64,000 bases of DNA from Haematococcus lacustris (GCA_030144725.1 JASKMD010000024.1:5539345-5603344), one strand, 5' to 3'; numbered from the stretch's first letter, positions 47,901 through 58,898 are shown. The notes: a model not told the origin generated them from the sequence alone. Numbers and translations are program-made.

Positions 47901-49083
47901 ATGCTGACCTGTCCTGGGCTTGGATTCCCAATCTGAAATCAAGCGGCGTAGGACATTGATCGAGGGCCCCCTGTTTTGCACCAGCCTGATCCGCTTGTCC
48001 TGGCTGGCAGGGCAGGGATTAGGGGCAGTAGGGGAGGAGGGGGGTGCAGCAGCTGACAATCTGAGACACTCGGCTTGCTGCTCATGGCATTCAATCACCA
48101 AATCCTGACATTGAGCTTCCAAATCCAGACAACGAGCTTCCTGGTTAGCCGCTGCTGCTGCTGCCTCGTCACCCTTTGCTGCCCTCTGCCGCAATGCCAC
48201 GGCCTCCTCAGCCATGACAGCGTTGGAATGCTGAAGCAGCCCTAACTGCAATGCCAATGCATGGGCAGTGCATGCTGCCATGGCAGCCCTCTGCTCTGCT
48301 GCATAAACTGCTTTAGATGCTGCTGCCAGCACCTGCCGCTGCTGCTCCTCCACGCTGCTGCTCCTCCAGATGTTGCTGCTGCTCCTCCACATGCTGCTGC
48401 TGCTCCTCTAGCTGCTGCTGCAACTCCTCCAGCTGCTGCTGCTGCTCTATGGTTGCTGTATGTGCCGCAGCAAGGTCGGCCTGGGATATAGCAATACATC
48501 ATGCACATCATGCACAAGTGTCATGCGCAAAACAACAACTCGCTACGTGCCAACACTGAAAGCATTGGGATCATAGGACACACCTGCAAGCCAGCCATCT
48601 CCTCAGCCGCAGCCAACCGGTATCTCACGTTGTGTTGCTCAAGCTCCTCAATCTGGGCTTGCATCCGCTGCTCACGCTGCTGGGATGCAGCGGCATCAGA
48701 GCCAAGCTGCGTCTGGGATGCTTGCAACTCCGCCTCCAACTCCTGTACACATGACATCACAACATATGGGCTGGGGCTGGGGCACACACAGGGGCTGGGG
48801 CAGTAGGGGTAGGGGCAGCTGGGGCTGGGGCAGCTGGGCAGCTGGGGTAGGGGCAGCTGGGGCTGGGGCAGCTGGGCAGCTGGGGTAGGGGCAGCTGGGG
48901 CTGGGGCACACACAGGGGCTGGGGCAGCAGGTAACAGAGCCACGGAGGCAAGGGCCGCAGAAGCCTTACCTTGAACCGCTTTGCGATGAAGCCGGCCTTG
49001 AGGGTCCACGGGGCAAGGCCAGCTGCAACCTGAGCTGCCATGATCGCCGATGCATTCTTACTACGCTGACTGCGTCGGCCCAT
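44901..49083 (-). CDS. Divergent hAT-like transposase with coiled coil and C-terminal SAP motif
   Basis: The gene probably starts at Met 49083 (MGRRSQRSKNASAIMAAQ). It runs through Gln/Glu-rich coiled-coil exons (48.9-48.0 kb) to INVLRRLISDWESK. Next come YSLAALRLLVDCNLSFEKVQ (hAT-like N-terminal block), then LGIIMQFALPMRYPA, VCDSAASNVGKHSGVVMRL (second catalytic Asp region), VVHCWEHVLHN, and LTRWGTYGRIAVWILQHYAT, the hAT TRW helix. A C-terminal frame (45797-44901) contains about ten Ala-Gly-Thr-Ala-Ala-Ser-Pro heptads encoded by a 21-bp minisatellite. It ends with MTVEELKHLSQQLGVGSMGK, a SAP DNA-binding motif. Several introns are implied (about 47.45-47.62, 46.24-46.35 and 45.75-45.85 kb), and exact joints were not fixed. 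hAT membership rests on these blocks, so it is moderate. A host gene domesticated from a transposase is the alternative. Confidence 0.6.
45276..45480. repeat. 21-bp coding minisatellite in the transposase gene
   Basis: About seven near-perfect GGGCTGGCAGCTGTGCCTGC units plus diverged flanking units keep the reading frame (7 residues per unit) on the minus strand. They form an Ala/Gly/Thr/Pro linker before the SAP motif. Confidence 0.93.
46128..46232. repeat. 33-bp tandem repeat
   Basis: About three copies of GTCATGGTGCTGCTAGGCAG followed by GAGCAGCAAGGCT lie in an intron of the hAT-like transposase gene. Confidence 0.85.
48770..48925. repeat. GGGGCAGCTGGGGCTG minisatellite
   Basis: Imperfect repeats of GGGGCTGGGGCAGCTGGGCA flanked by two copies of GGGCTGGGGCACACACAGG lie in an intron near the 5' end of the transposase gene. 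Confidence 0.85.
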
Positions 49084-51798
49084 CGCTAAAAATGGCCGCA
49101 AATCTGCATCATTTGTGCCGCTGATGAACGCTGGTGGTAGCTGCAAGGAACCTGAACAATCTCTACCTTCGTCGCAGCCTGATGAGCGCGAGATAATGGA
49201 GTGAATCAGACATGAGCATGGTAGGTATGTCTGGTGTATCTATGGGTGTCAATCCTAAGGATAACGCTATCGGGCAAGGTAGAGATGCTCGAGGCACACC
49301 TCTTGCATCTATGAAGGAGGTCAGCACGGCGTTTGATGCACTTCCTGCCTAGAAATAAGACTTCTACGCACCGTAACTCCAGGAGCTTCCCAAGCTGCGC
49401 AGGGCCGCTTTAATACACTGCAATTCCTTCCCGTGGGAGCTATGAGCATACTTCAAAGCTATGGCGCAGAAACCAAACGGTTACGTAGCAGCAACAAGCA
49501 GCAAATCGATCTCAAAAATAGCACTGCAGATTTGCATGACGGCACCCCATCCCGCGCCGACCGACCGACTAGTGGCCGCTCTACCTCGCTCGCTGCTGCG
49601 GCGTTATTGTATGCACGTGCACTACCGTTAGGGTGCAAGGAGTCACTGGTGCCAGGATACCGCGGAGGGGGGCAAAGTTGACTTTAGCCCGTCCCTCGCA
49701 GGCCAAGCTGCGGAGCTGCACGCCGCAGCGGGGCGTCGCGGTTTGACCTCTTGGAGTTCAGTGTACGCGACAAAAAGTGACGGTACATAATTTTAAGCCA
49801 TTTTACCTGACCTTGTGGGACCTGACCGGTAGCCTCGCCAATGCGAAAAGGGTACAGGTGTCCCCAACTAACAGAAAATGACAGGAAACTGACCCCTGGT
49901 AATCAAAACGACGCCGCGTCTCAGCCACGTGGTTTCTATTTATGTTTCGCACATCCCTGGATAGAGGACTCTTTCAGCTATGCGGTGCAGCTTGTAACAT
50001 TATATACTGTGCAGTGTGCTGGGTGCTATGGCGGCTCAAATCGTCACATTCAAATCCGTGCACTTTTTGCTCATGCGGGCCTCGCCGCGAGAGACCGCCG
50101 CGACCGACGTGGCCCAGGAGCACCTGCACATAGTGAGGGACAGTCGCCGCTGTCAAAACGGCTCACATGGCATGCCAAACCGATGTAACAGCGCCCCTCC
50201 ACCCATGCTCGGAAATACGCAAGGTTGCTGCGATGCTTGACCCCTTCGTGAGCAGTACTGTTGGCCTGGCCACTCTGCAATGCCTCACAAGGTGTGTATG
50301 CCATTGCTATGTTACCTTCCTCGACATGTTGGGTCCGATCCCTCCCGCCCGCCCCCCGCTTGCGTGTCGAGCTCGTGTTCAGCTCCGCTGTGGCCCCCTG
50401 CTGCTCAGATGGAGGGGTACGCATGCCAGGGGCGGCACCAGCAGCAGCTGCCAGCTGCTGCCAGGGGGGGGCAGCAGGAGGGGTGGGCAGCCCAGGAGCG
50501 GCACCAGCAGCAGCTGCCAGCTGCTGCCAGGGGGGGGCAGCAGGAGGGGTGGGCAGCCCAGGAGCGGCACCAGCAGCAGCTGCCAGCTGCTGCCAGGGGG
50601 GGGCAGCAGGAGGGGTGGGCAGCCCAGCACCAGCACCAGCAGCAGCTGCCAGCTGCTGCCAGGGGGGGGCAGCAGGAGGGGTGGGCAGCCCAGGAGCGGC
50701 ACCAGCAGCAGCTGCCAGCTGCTGCCAGGGGGGGGCAGCAGGAGGGGTGGGCAGCCCAGCACCAGCACCAGCAGCAGCTGCCAGCTGCTGCCAGGGGGGG
50801 GCAGCAGGAGGGGTGGGCAGCCCAGGAGCGGCACCAGGGAAGGGGTGGGAAGGGGTGGGAGGGTGTGGCGGGGTAGTGAGGGGGCTGGGAGGGGGTGGGA
50901 GGGGGTGGGAGGGGCTGGCAGGCTTCTGCGGGGGCTGGGAGGTGGTGGGGCTGCAAGGGGGTGCGAGGGGGCAGGGTCCAGGCGGTCGGAGTAGGTTAGT
51001 CAACTCTGCAAGGCAGAGTCGGGTCACGCCAAAGTCAATTACGGCGGGCCTGATTGATGGATTGCCGTGCTTTCTTTTCCAGCAGCTGTGTCGTTGAGTA
51101 ATGAACAAAGTAATAACGAGACATTCTAATAACTCAGAGTGGCCAGCTCACAACATGCCGATTTGTTCAAGGGGGTCCCTTTTTCTGTGTAGCTGGCTAG
51201 AGAGACCTCTATCCAATCGCACCTCGTTGCAATGTCGCGTTATTTCTTCCCCAACGACGGTCTTCCGACGCCGCCTGCACCAATGAAAGGCTCGTGGAGC
51301 AAGCCTGGCGGGCTGAAATGAGATTGTACTTCTGGCTCGATATCACGCGCAGCTCCATCACTGATGCCGCTACATATCACTATAACAATTGATGGTGAGC
51401 AGCTGAGGTGTATCCGCGCTCGCTTGCGCCGGCATGGCCTCTGATGCAAGGATTAACGCGCCGCTTGCCAGTAGATGCGGAGTAATTCGCAACTGCCAAT
51501 GCAACAAACGCTATCGCAATCGGTGCACTTTGTAGCGAGTACTTGCATGAAGACTACCAACCCCATGTTGGGGACTCCTAATCGCAGCCCTATAACTGGT
51601 CCAGCAACTCCCCAACGACTGAGAATTACATATGGGGCCGAGAGAATCTTGAACTCCCCTGGGACACAGCAGCCTACACATGAACTTTCACACCTCAACT
51701 CAATTTGGTGGTACAATATGGTGGTACAATTTGGTGACGAATTGATTTAGTGGTATCACCAACAAGGCGTATCACTACAGTAGTTATTATGACTGTCT
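49084..51798. other. Repeat-rich interval between the hAT-like element and the second S1 gene
   Basis: Besides the right end of the candidate element (to 49857), this holds a 66-bp minisatellite (50425-50835) and the second copy of the dispersed repeat (50840-51590). A short copy of the 33.5-kb repeat lies in inverse orientation at about 49895-49960. No cellular gene is visible. The long minus-strand frame 50071-51108 is the open reading of the minisatellite. Confidence 0.5.
50425..50835. repeat. 66-bp minisatellite, six units
   Basis: Six tandem 66-bp units contain GCAGCAGCTGCCAGCTGCTG and CCAGGGGGGGCAGCAGGAGG. They alternate between two subtypes (CAGGAGCGGCACC and CAGCACCAGCACC), which suggests higher-order unit amplification. 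The 22-residue period keeps frames open on both strands; no gene context supports translation. Confidence 0.92.
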
Positions 51799-53996
51799 TC
51801 AAGCTCTTGATGCTGGCGCAGTTACTGGCTCGGTTGCTGGCTCAGCTGCTGCTGTGGTCTCCGTTTCCTTAGCAGGGAGGGGGGGCAGAGGCTGGTAGGT
51901 GCCGTCTGGCCCCTGTTTAAAGCGGGCTGTGGCAAACACCATAGCTGTCTGCTCCCTGATCTCAGTAATGAGGACCTGCAAGGTGGGGAAGACTGCAGCA
52001 ACTAAGGTCAAGAGCACAAGTGGCGATGATGGGAGGGGGTGGGCCAGGGGTAGGGGGGTTGGCGGGCAGCGGCAAGGGATAAAGGTGGATGCGCAAGTGG
52101 CAGACGGCAACAAGCGGGGGTAAAAATACGAACTTTCCCCCTACCTCCATAGCACCCAATCCTAACCCATCCTCACGCTGGATCCTCAAGAGTGCCCCGC
52201 CCCAGTCACATGTGCCTTGGGTTGGGCCATGCCACTGCTGCTCCAACCCAGCCCACCCCAGGTCCGCACCTGCACCCTTTGATAGGGTTCCAAGTCATGA
52301 GCAAGGTTGTAGCTGCGCACCAGTGCTGACACACCATCTAACGCAACCAGCCAGCCACCCTTGCTTCGCATCTTTGCTGTGCCGGTCACGACCAAACCGA
52401 CCTGCACCCGCACTTGACAGGCCAGACTTGGATACAGCAGCATGGCAGCACAGGAGTGAGGCTAACATAGGAGCAGGGGCATCATATGTAGGGGTAGATA
52501 GGGGTGGTAGAGGCACTGGGGCTGGAGGGCAGAACCACATCTTCATGTAGGGGCAACAGCACACACAGACATTGGTTGGGGGGCTGGGCAGCAGGGCAGC
52601 ACCTTGCAAGGCAGGTCAGGTGCTGCTGCTGCTGCTGCTATCAATAGAGCCTGATCACATGCTGTTGTTCTGCCATGCTAAAACAGACCAGTGTGACAGA
52701 AACATAACTTAGTATGACAGTAGTGACTCACAATAGGAACAGTGTGACCCACAAGGCGTACCTGGAGATTGGACAGGGCTTGCCGGCGCTGATCCATGGT
52801 CTCTTTCTTGTTCTTAAGGTATTGGGCAAGCCCCTTGTCGGCGTTTGCAAACACAGCCTGAACACGCAGGGCCATGCACTGCCTGAACCATGCACCCTAG
52901 CCAGCTCCCAACATCAACATCGCTTCTCATCCCAAGCATTGCACCTCCCACCCTCTTCCTTGCACCCGCCATGTCCTTCCCTTTCCCAGTGCAGTAGGCA
53001 TGGGAGGTACATTTCCATCGTGGAGGCCTGCCTCTGTCGCCCTTCTTCAGGCTGGCGCCCTATAACCAACTTGTCACCTTAGCTGGGTGCTCTTAACCCT
53101 CCTTGTGGTCTCACCTGCTTGTCAGTCTTCATCTGGCCCGGCACTAGCTCCAGCGCCTTAGTTGACAGCTGAACTTCCCGATCGTTGTTAATGCTGACCA
53201 CCACTGCCTGGGTGCACAGCACGTCAACAACCATGCGCATCAGGGTCCCTCATACCTGTCGACGCACCTTGCCGCTTATTTCAGTTCATGGTGCCGGTAG
53301 CGGTAGGCACTAGCTGGAGCAATCTGACAATAGCCTTGTCGCCTTGCCCTGGCCTCTCCATATCTATGTCTAGCTGTGCCCCTGCATAGAAATTATTGGT
53401 ACAGCACAACCACATGCTGCCAGCGCCTAGCACTGCTACACATGGCCTGCTAGCAAGCCAGTGCCATGCCCACCTTGAGCTCCTCGCCTACTGCAAACAA
53501 ATCTTCAACAGTCTCCAGTCGCTCCTGACTGATCATGTTGATATGCAGGCGCCCCGTGACGTTGTTGTCCAAGGATACAATTGCCCTAGTTGGTGATATC
53601 CTACGGCACGATGGAAGTGCAAGGGCAGTACAGCACAGGGCATGTCAGCCAATGGTGCATATAGAAGCATGGCGCCGTCTGCAACTCACCCGGTGACCTT
53701 TCCAGAGTACACCTCATTAACCTGCATTGCAGTCGTGTATGTCACCAATAGTTTACACCAAGCCCTCCATGTATGGGTAAGCCTTTCGATGCTAGCAAAC
53801 TCGTGTGTTTTTGTTAGGGCAACATGCGGCGGGTTTGGACAGAGGACCACTCAATGCCAAGCACCTTCACAGAGGCTGTGGCCGCCTCAGGCGTGGCTTC
53901 TGCGGTGGCATAGCAAGTCAGCGGCCGCAGGATGGGGGCAGAAAACGTAACTCGGCGTAGCTGCAGTTGTGAGTGCGACACGCGGCTGCACAACAT
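51799..53996 (-). CDS. S1-domain plastid protein, one-unit paralogue of the 36.3-40.5 kb gene
   Basis: It has the same exon plan as one unit of the larger gene. The leader exon starts at 53996 (MLCSRVSHSQLQLRRVTFSA). VNEVYSGKV (about 53730-53700) comes next, then LHINMISQERLETVEDLFAV (about 53590-53480) and VQLSTKALELVPGQMKTDKQ (about 53200-53115). The helix exon 52857-52762 follows, then the KGGW exon (about 52403-52272) and the last exon about 51975-51799, ending TAPASRA and a stop. All splice sites used by the larger gene are conserved, giving about 262 residues. The signature S1 residues are more diverged than in the larger gene (HVS to HIN), but no frameshift is seen. A 390-bp tract spanning exon 5 is identical to the first unit of the larger gene, indicating recent gene conversion or duplication. 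Leader and 5' flank are retained, so it is probably expressed. Confidence 0.8.
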
Positions 53997-54613
53997 TTCA
54001 ACGGGTAGTCCTAAAAAAGTCTTGCGACACGTGCGCCGCCGTAAAGATCGTGGCGTGGAAGTGCTAGCTACAACAATGCATGCAAAGTATCCACTGCTGC
54101 GGCGATCCGAACCCTATGTCCATTGAACGGAGTATGCAAGGTAGGAAGCCTGGTGAAGGGACTACGACTCAGCCGGTCCTAACATGGGATTCGTAATCGT
54201 CATCAACCTTCAACAAGTCCAGGAAGTGTGCTCTGATTATGACAACCCTTGCTGCGTTGTTTATGTTATACAGTGTTATGGTCATGCCTGTGTCTCTTGG
54301 TTCAGCGCCCTGCCACTCCCACTACCACAGCCTCCCACTGGGAGTCCCAGCCCCCGTGATCACCAGTGTAGGCGGGTCGGTTGCAAACGCACAGATGGCA
54401 GCATTGCAAGCGGCACTGCAGAACAGCCAGGTGCAGGTGAGAACATTTCGCATGTTGCTGCTGCTGCTGCTGTTGCACTGCCAGGGGCATATATGCGACA
54501 AAAGGCGGTGGTTTTGCATCTGCTGCTTGCCTTTCGTCGCATATGCAGAATGTTGCCACATGTTGCTTACTGTTGTGCTCCTCTGTGTGGGCTCTGTGCT
54601 GCCGTCTGCGCAG

Positions 54614-54838
54614 CTGGTCATGACGGTGACCAGCATGCGAGACAATGAGCTGTCGCCCATGTCAGCAGGGGATGAATTGTTCATCAACTATTGTGGGGGC
54701 GGTGACCTCACACCCTTGGAGGCATTCCTGAAGTGGGGCTTCGTGCCAGCCGAGCTGTGGTCACAGCCAGCAGGCCAGAGGCCAGCAGATGGCTGCAGGG
54801 CAGGCGACCTGCCTGCGAGGACGTTTGGCAGGGGCTGA
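54614..54838 (+). pseudogene. Duplicated last exon of the SET-domain gene
   Basis: The 225 bp are almost identical to 32014-32238. They include the acceptor-side sequence upstream (CTCCTCTGTGTGNGCTCTGTG) and the terminal stop. The frame LVMTVTSMRDNELSPMSAGD with LFINYCGGGDLTPLEAFLKW is intact, but none of the upstream SET exons occurs nearby. The intron-side homology shows a DNA-level duplication, not a retrocopy. It could serve as a terminal exon for another transcript starting near 54.2-54.4 kb, but I see no evidence for one. Confidence 0.8.
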
Positions 54839-55556
54839 GCAGGGGGTGGGGACAAGTGTGACGATAGAAACGCATCATCAGCTGGCCTGGCAACAGGTGT
54901 CCAAGAAAGTGAAGTGTAGGCAGCCTGGGGCGCAGGCCACTACGAGGCAGCGGCAAGCTGACCAACCAGTTGTTGGGCAGCTGCTCTCCTGACGCAGCCG
55001 TTGGGCATATGTGGTGAGCATCATATATGGTGAGCAACATTCCAGCACAGGCACCAACTGGTCATTGACAGACAGCAGATTCCCACTGCGCTACAGCTTA
55101 CAACCACCCCTAGAGCCCCTGTTCTCGTTGACATCCTCAATATTGCGTACTGATTCCCATACCTTCCTTGTCTCCGAGTCCCGACACTCATGCCGGCACA
55201 GGTGCCAGAGGCCATGCTGCATCCACCTGACACTACATACATGTATAGACAGGCAGCAGCGCCCCTCTCCCCACACCCCATACCCCCGCTGCTTTGCTTC
55301 CAAGTTGACAATGCGACCTATATGTATGGCTCCTGTACCACATTCTGCAGGAAACTCAGTTTGACTCTGTCTTTGCCCCTGATCCCCTGTTCCTTCACAC
55401 ATCCCTGAGCTCCTTCTAGTGCCCCCCTCCCCCTCCCCCTTCTTCCTCCATTCCTCTCCCTCCTTCCTCCGCTCCTCTCACTCTTTTGCCACTCTTTCAC
55501 TGTTGCACTGTCACAAGGCTCTTGGAGTAAGTCTGGCCAGCTGAGCTGTGACTGTG
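54839..55556. other. Intergenic, between the SET-exon copy and the TRIC gene 3' end
   Basis: 54919-54985 matches 58349-58415 (AGGCAGCCTGGGGCGCAGGCC and GTTGGGCAGCTGC), a small duplication of unknown origin. CTCCCTCCTTCC low complexity is at about 55420-55495. No gene is recognised. Confidence 0.45.
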
Positions 55557-58500
55557 CTATCGGCTTGTAGCTGGCCGCTTGCTGGGCTTGCTGGCCACCA
55601 CCTGCCAGCCCGCCTCAGCTGCCCCTGCACCCGCCTTGGCCCTGCGACGAGCTATGCCTGTGGCCCCTGGCCCACCCCCAGCAGCTGGCGCCTCCGGTCC
55701 CGGCTGCAAGCAGTGCTGCGCCCTCCCTGACATCATCACCACGTCAGAGTCGACCCCTCCACTGCTGCCACCCCCTTCACTCCCACCACTTTGTCTTGCT
55801 GGGCCACTCAGTTCAGGCAGGGGTATGGCGGACACCGCTGCTGCTGCACCTGACTGCACCTGCCCCTTTGCTCCTGCTACGCCAGCAGTCATGGCCACTG
55901 CCCCTGTCGCACACATGCCCTGGGTGGCAGCAGCACCCCTGCTGACCGCCTGGGAGGGAAGGGGGCCAGGGCCAGGCGCCGGGGTGGCATGCAAGGACAG
56001 GCTGGTGGGGCCACTCTTGGCACCCAGCTTTTCTACAACAGAAGGGCCACCAGGGAGGCTGCTGGGCTTGGTGTCGGAGGTGGCAGGGAGGGGCCCGGGC
56101 CAGGGTATGTTGCTGCGGAATAACAGCAGCAGCAGCAGCATTTGGAGTGGGTGAGGCATGAGGGCAGGGAGGGACAGGGAAAGGCAGGGAGGGGAAGGGC
56201 AGGGAAGGGTGGGGCAGCGAAGGGTGTGGTGGGGCTGGTCGGGGCAGGGCAGCGAGGGATGGGTAGGGCAGAGCAGGGCAGCGAGGGATGGGCGAGGCAG
56301 GGCAGCGAGGGATGGGCAGGGCAGGGCAGCGAGGGATGGGCAGGGCAGGGCAGCGAGGGATGGGCAGGGCAGGGCAGCGAGGGATGGGCAGGGCAGGGCA
56401 GCGAGGGATGGGCGGGGAAGGGCTGAGAGGGGCGGGGAAGGGCTGGGAGGGGCAGGGATAGATGAGGAGGGGTGGCTCACCCCAGCTTTAGCAGGCTGCC
56501 CAGTAGCGGCTCAGTCCAGTCTAGTGGCCAGCCAGTCAAGCTGGCCAGCAGGCTGTGGCCCACAAAGAGTGACAGCAGCGCGCCAGCTGCCTGCTCCCAG
56601 GTCAGGAAGGCGGTGGCAGGGTGCTGGGAGGCGAGGTAGAAGAGGCAGGTGCCCAGGAAGGCCGACCTGTGCCAAGGGCAGGTGGGCCAGGCAGGGGGCT
56701 GTTGCGTAGCGTCCTCTGGTAGCAGCGGCGCAAAGAGGTGATTACACAGAGGAAGTCTATGCCTACGCTGTGGGTCACTGACGTTGACTTTCACTGACTT
56801 AGACTGACCTCGACTGACGTTGACATTGACTGACGTTGACTGGGATATTGCACAGTGAGCAAGAGGGTGCACTCAGGAGCAGAAGGCCATGGTCTGGGTT
56901 TGGGTGGTTAAGCTGAGACAAGGGTGGTGAGGTTGGAGGAGGACAGGGGGCGGAGTGGGTTACCGGAAGGAGTAGGTGGGTGTGGTGAACTCCACCGGTC
57001 CCCTCATCAGCTGGTAGTGGTAGGCCAGCATGTCATGGGTGTGCTTGCCTGTGTGGCAGCAGCAGCAGCAGCACTGGCAGCAGCACCAGCAATAGGTGGC
57101 CTACAGTGATGCGCACAGGCCAGCAGGCATGTGGGCAGGCAGGCAGGCATGTGGGCAGGTAGCCAGGTGGGTGGGCAGGCAGGTGGGTGGGCAGGTGGAT
57201 GAGCAGGTAGGCATGTGGGTTGACTGGCCAAATGGCAGGCAGGGCAGGCAGGGCGTGTATGGCAGATAGTGCATGTCATCAGGGCACTTGAGATGCATGG
57301 GATCAAGTAATTAAGCATGAATGCCCAGCCACTGGCTGCACTAGGAAAAGCTAGGGTCAGGGCAGCAGCACACCCTAGGGGCCCTAACCCTAACCCTAAC
57401 CCACCATGCCAACCTCTCGCCAGAGCTAGGCAGGGGGGAGGCATGCGGGGCAGTCAGGGTTGCCACAGCAGGGGTCCTAACACCTGCCGTGGCAGCAATG
57501 GTGCCTAAGATGATGGGCGCTGCCACCACGCCCGGGTACAGTTGGACAGCTGCCCTGACCCGCTGGATGATGATGGATGCTCGCATATAGGCCACACATG
57601 CCCTGGTGCAGGCCTGCCGGCAGGGACGACAGCACAAGGTAGGCAGGCCAGTGCGGGAGAGGGTGGCGTGGGATGGGGCCCTGCAGCAGCAGGCCTAACA
57701 GGCATGGGGTTGCATGGCATCATGCATGGGATATGGAGACGGCTTGTGGTGCTCTGATGAATCAAGGACTTCACTGTGTGAAAGCATGGGGTGCGTAGCA
57801 TGGGGCAGGCAGTACAAGGCAGTACACATCATCAGCAGCAGGAGGAGGAGCACAGGTGAGTGGGGCTCATGAGCTCGTGGGCTGGGGCTGACAGCTGGCG
57901 GCAACCAGCTTTGTCGCCTGCTGATGAATGCTGCTGCTGCTGCTGCTGCTGCTGGTGATAAATGCTAGGATACTGATGCTGGTGATACCTGCTGCTGCCG
58001 CCAGGCCTCTGGCTCTGCATGGCCAACACGCTGAGGTCAGGTGGGTGGATGACATGGTTGGTGAATGGCAAGTGCATGGATGCCAGCCCCTCCTCCTGCA
58101 GCTGGAAGCTCCTACTTTGGCCAAGGAGCCCAATGGTCATTATTAAGGAAGGTGCTACTGGGATGGGGGTTGTAGCTGTCTAGGGGCACCCCATGGACGA
58201 CATTGGTTTGGAATGGGGGAGAACCACCCACAGCCACCACTCTGCAGCAGATGTCCTGTGAGGAAAGGAGTGTTGGTGCTGTGTGTAGGGAGCTGCGAGC
58301 ATGACACCTCTGGCCTTGCAACAGGAGAGCTTCCTGGGAGGTGAAGTTAGGCAGCCTGGGGCGCAGGCCGATGCGAGGCAGCGGCACGCTGCCCAACCAA
58401 TTGTTGGGCAGCTGCACACCTGGAATGGCTTGGATGCAAGCAGGTGGCGCAGTCTCTGGGCCATGGGTGAGTAGTTGGCTAGCCACCAGCACGCTGTCCA

Positions 58501-58898
58501 GAGTAGGGCTGCCTTGTTTGATGCAAACAGGGAGATGGGAGCCACAGCAGGGGTCTGCAACGCACCAAGCGTAACTATGCATTGGGGATGCATAAAGCTG
58601 ACGCTAATCTGAAGGCTCGTGCATTAGGCACTTCTGACACCACAAGCTCCCAGACTACCCTGCACTTTTCCGAGGCATCGCATACCATCATCAGCAAGGA
58701 TGACACGAGGCCCCCTGCATATCCCGCTAGCCAAGCCAGCCAGTAGTGGACCAAAAAGTTGGCGCGAAGCTCCGGTGCATATTGAGCGCAATTGAGAGCG
58801 AAGCCGACCTGTAGTGGCAATTGCGGCAATGTGGACCAAAATGTGTAGGCCGGATGCAGAACTTCGGACGTGAGCTGTAACGATAAAAGATGCAACAT
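55557..58898 (-). CDS. TRIC-type (TMEM38-like) intracellular cation channel, complete six-exon model
   Basis: Trimeric intracellular cation channels conduct K+ across ER-type membranes to balance Ca2+ release. Exons are 58898-58686, 58554-58420, 57613-57484, 57048-56964, 56666-56481 and 56112-55557. Phases close throughout, giving 434 residues. The sequence runs MLHLLSLQL, then a first membrane segment (VHYWLAWLAGYAGGLVSSLL), WTACWWLANYSP, and an amphipathic segment VAYMRASIIIQRVRAAVQLY. PGVVAAPIILGTIAATAG and YQLMRGPVEFTTPTYSFR follow; YQLMRG matches the family FE.L.RG...P...N......PS. Further membrane segments are SAFLGTCLFYLAS and GALLSLFVGHSLLASLTG. About 186 C-terminal residues are Ala/Gly/Pro/Ser-rich and end in a basic KPSKRPATSR. 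The order of blocks matches animal TRICs. Intron 5 contains a 24-bp minisatellite. Compartment is inferred from the family. Confidence 0.78.
56205..56420. repeat. 24-bp minisatellite (GGGCAGCGAGGGATGGGCAGGGCA)
   Basis: About seven units lie in the last intron of the TRIC gene. Open frames across it are spurious. Confidence 0.9.
57118..57235. repeat. GGCAGGTGGGTGGGCAGG degenerate repeat
   Basis: An imperfect GCAGGCATGTGGGCAGGTAG array lies in an intron of the TRIC gene. It probably arose by slippage. Confidence 0.8.
57381..57403. repeat. Short CCCTAA interstitial telomeric tract
   Basis: CCCTAACCCTAACCCTAACC, about 3.5 perfect units, lies in an intron of the TRIC gene, between exons 57613-57484 and 57048-56964. 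Confidence 0.8.

Larger units (their letters stand above)
43851..49857. mobile_element. Candidate ~6-kb hAT-like element bounded by 35-bp inverted repeats
   Basis: CAGTACCCTTTTCGCATTGG and following bases at 43851-43885 recur inverted at 49823-49857, with about 34 of 35 positions matching. Similarity resumes just inside, at GGTCCCACAAGGTC (44254 and 49810). The only large gene between the ends is the hAT-like transposase. No 8-bp target duplication is present at these points; the outer flanks belong to another dispersed repeat, so the true ends may be slightly different. A foldback element (43884-44249) has inserted into the left end. Confidence 0.55.

Noticed and set aside
50071..51108. 345-residue minus-strand frame with 22-residue repeats
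   Set aside because: It is the minisatellite read in an open frame. No splice context, conserved domain or neighbouring exon supports it.
51630..51675. T-arm-like sequence (GAGTTCAAGATTCTC) on the minus strand
   Set aside because: No matching acceptor stem or D-arm upstream.
58349..58420. Minus-strand frame LPNNWLGSVPLPRIGLRPRLP, shared with 54.9 kb, as a protein domain
   Set aside because: It lies immediately downstream of a TRIC exon donor, inside the intron. The two copies are similar in all frames at the DNA level, so the similarity is a repeat.
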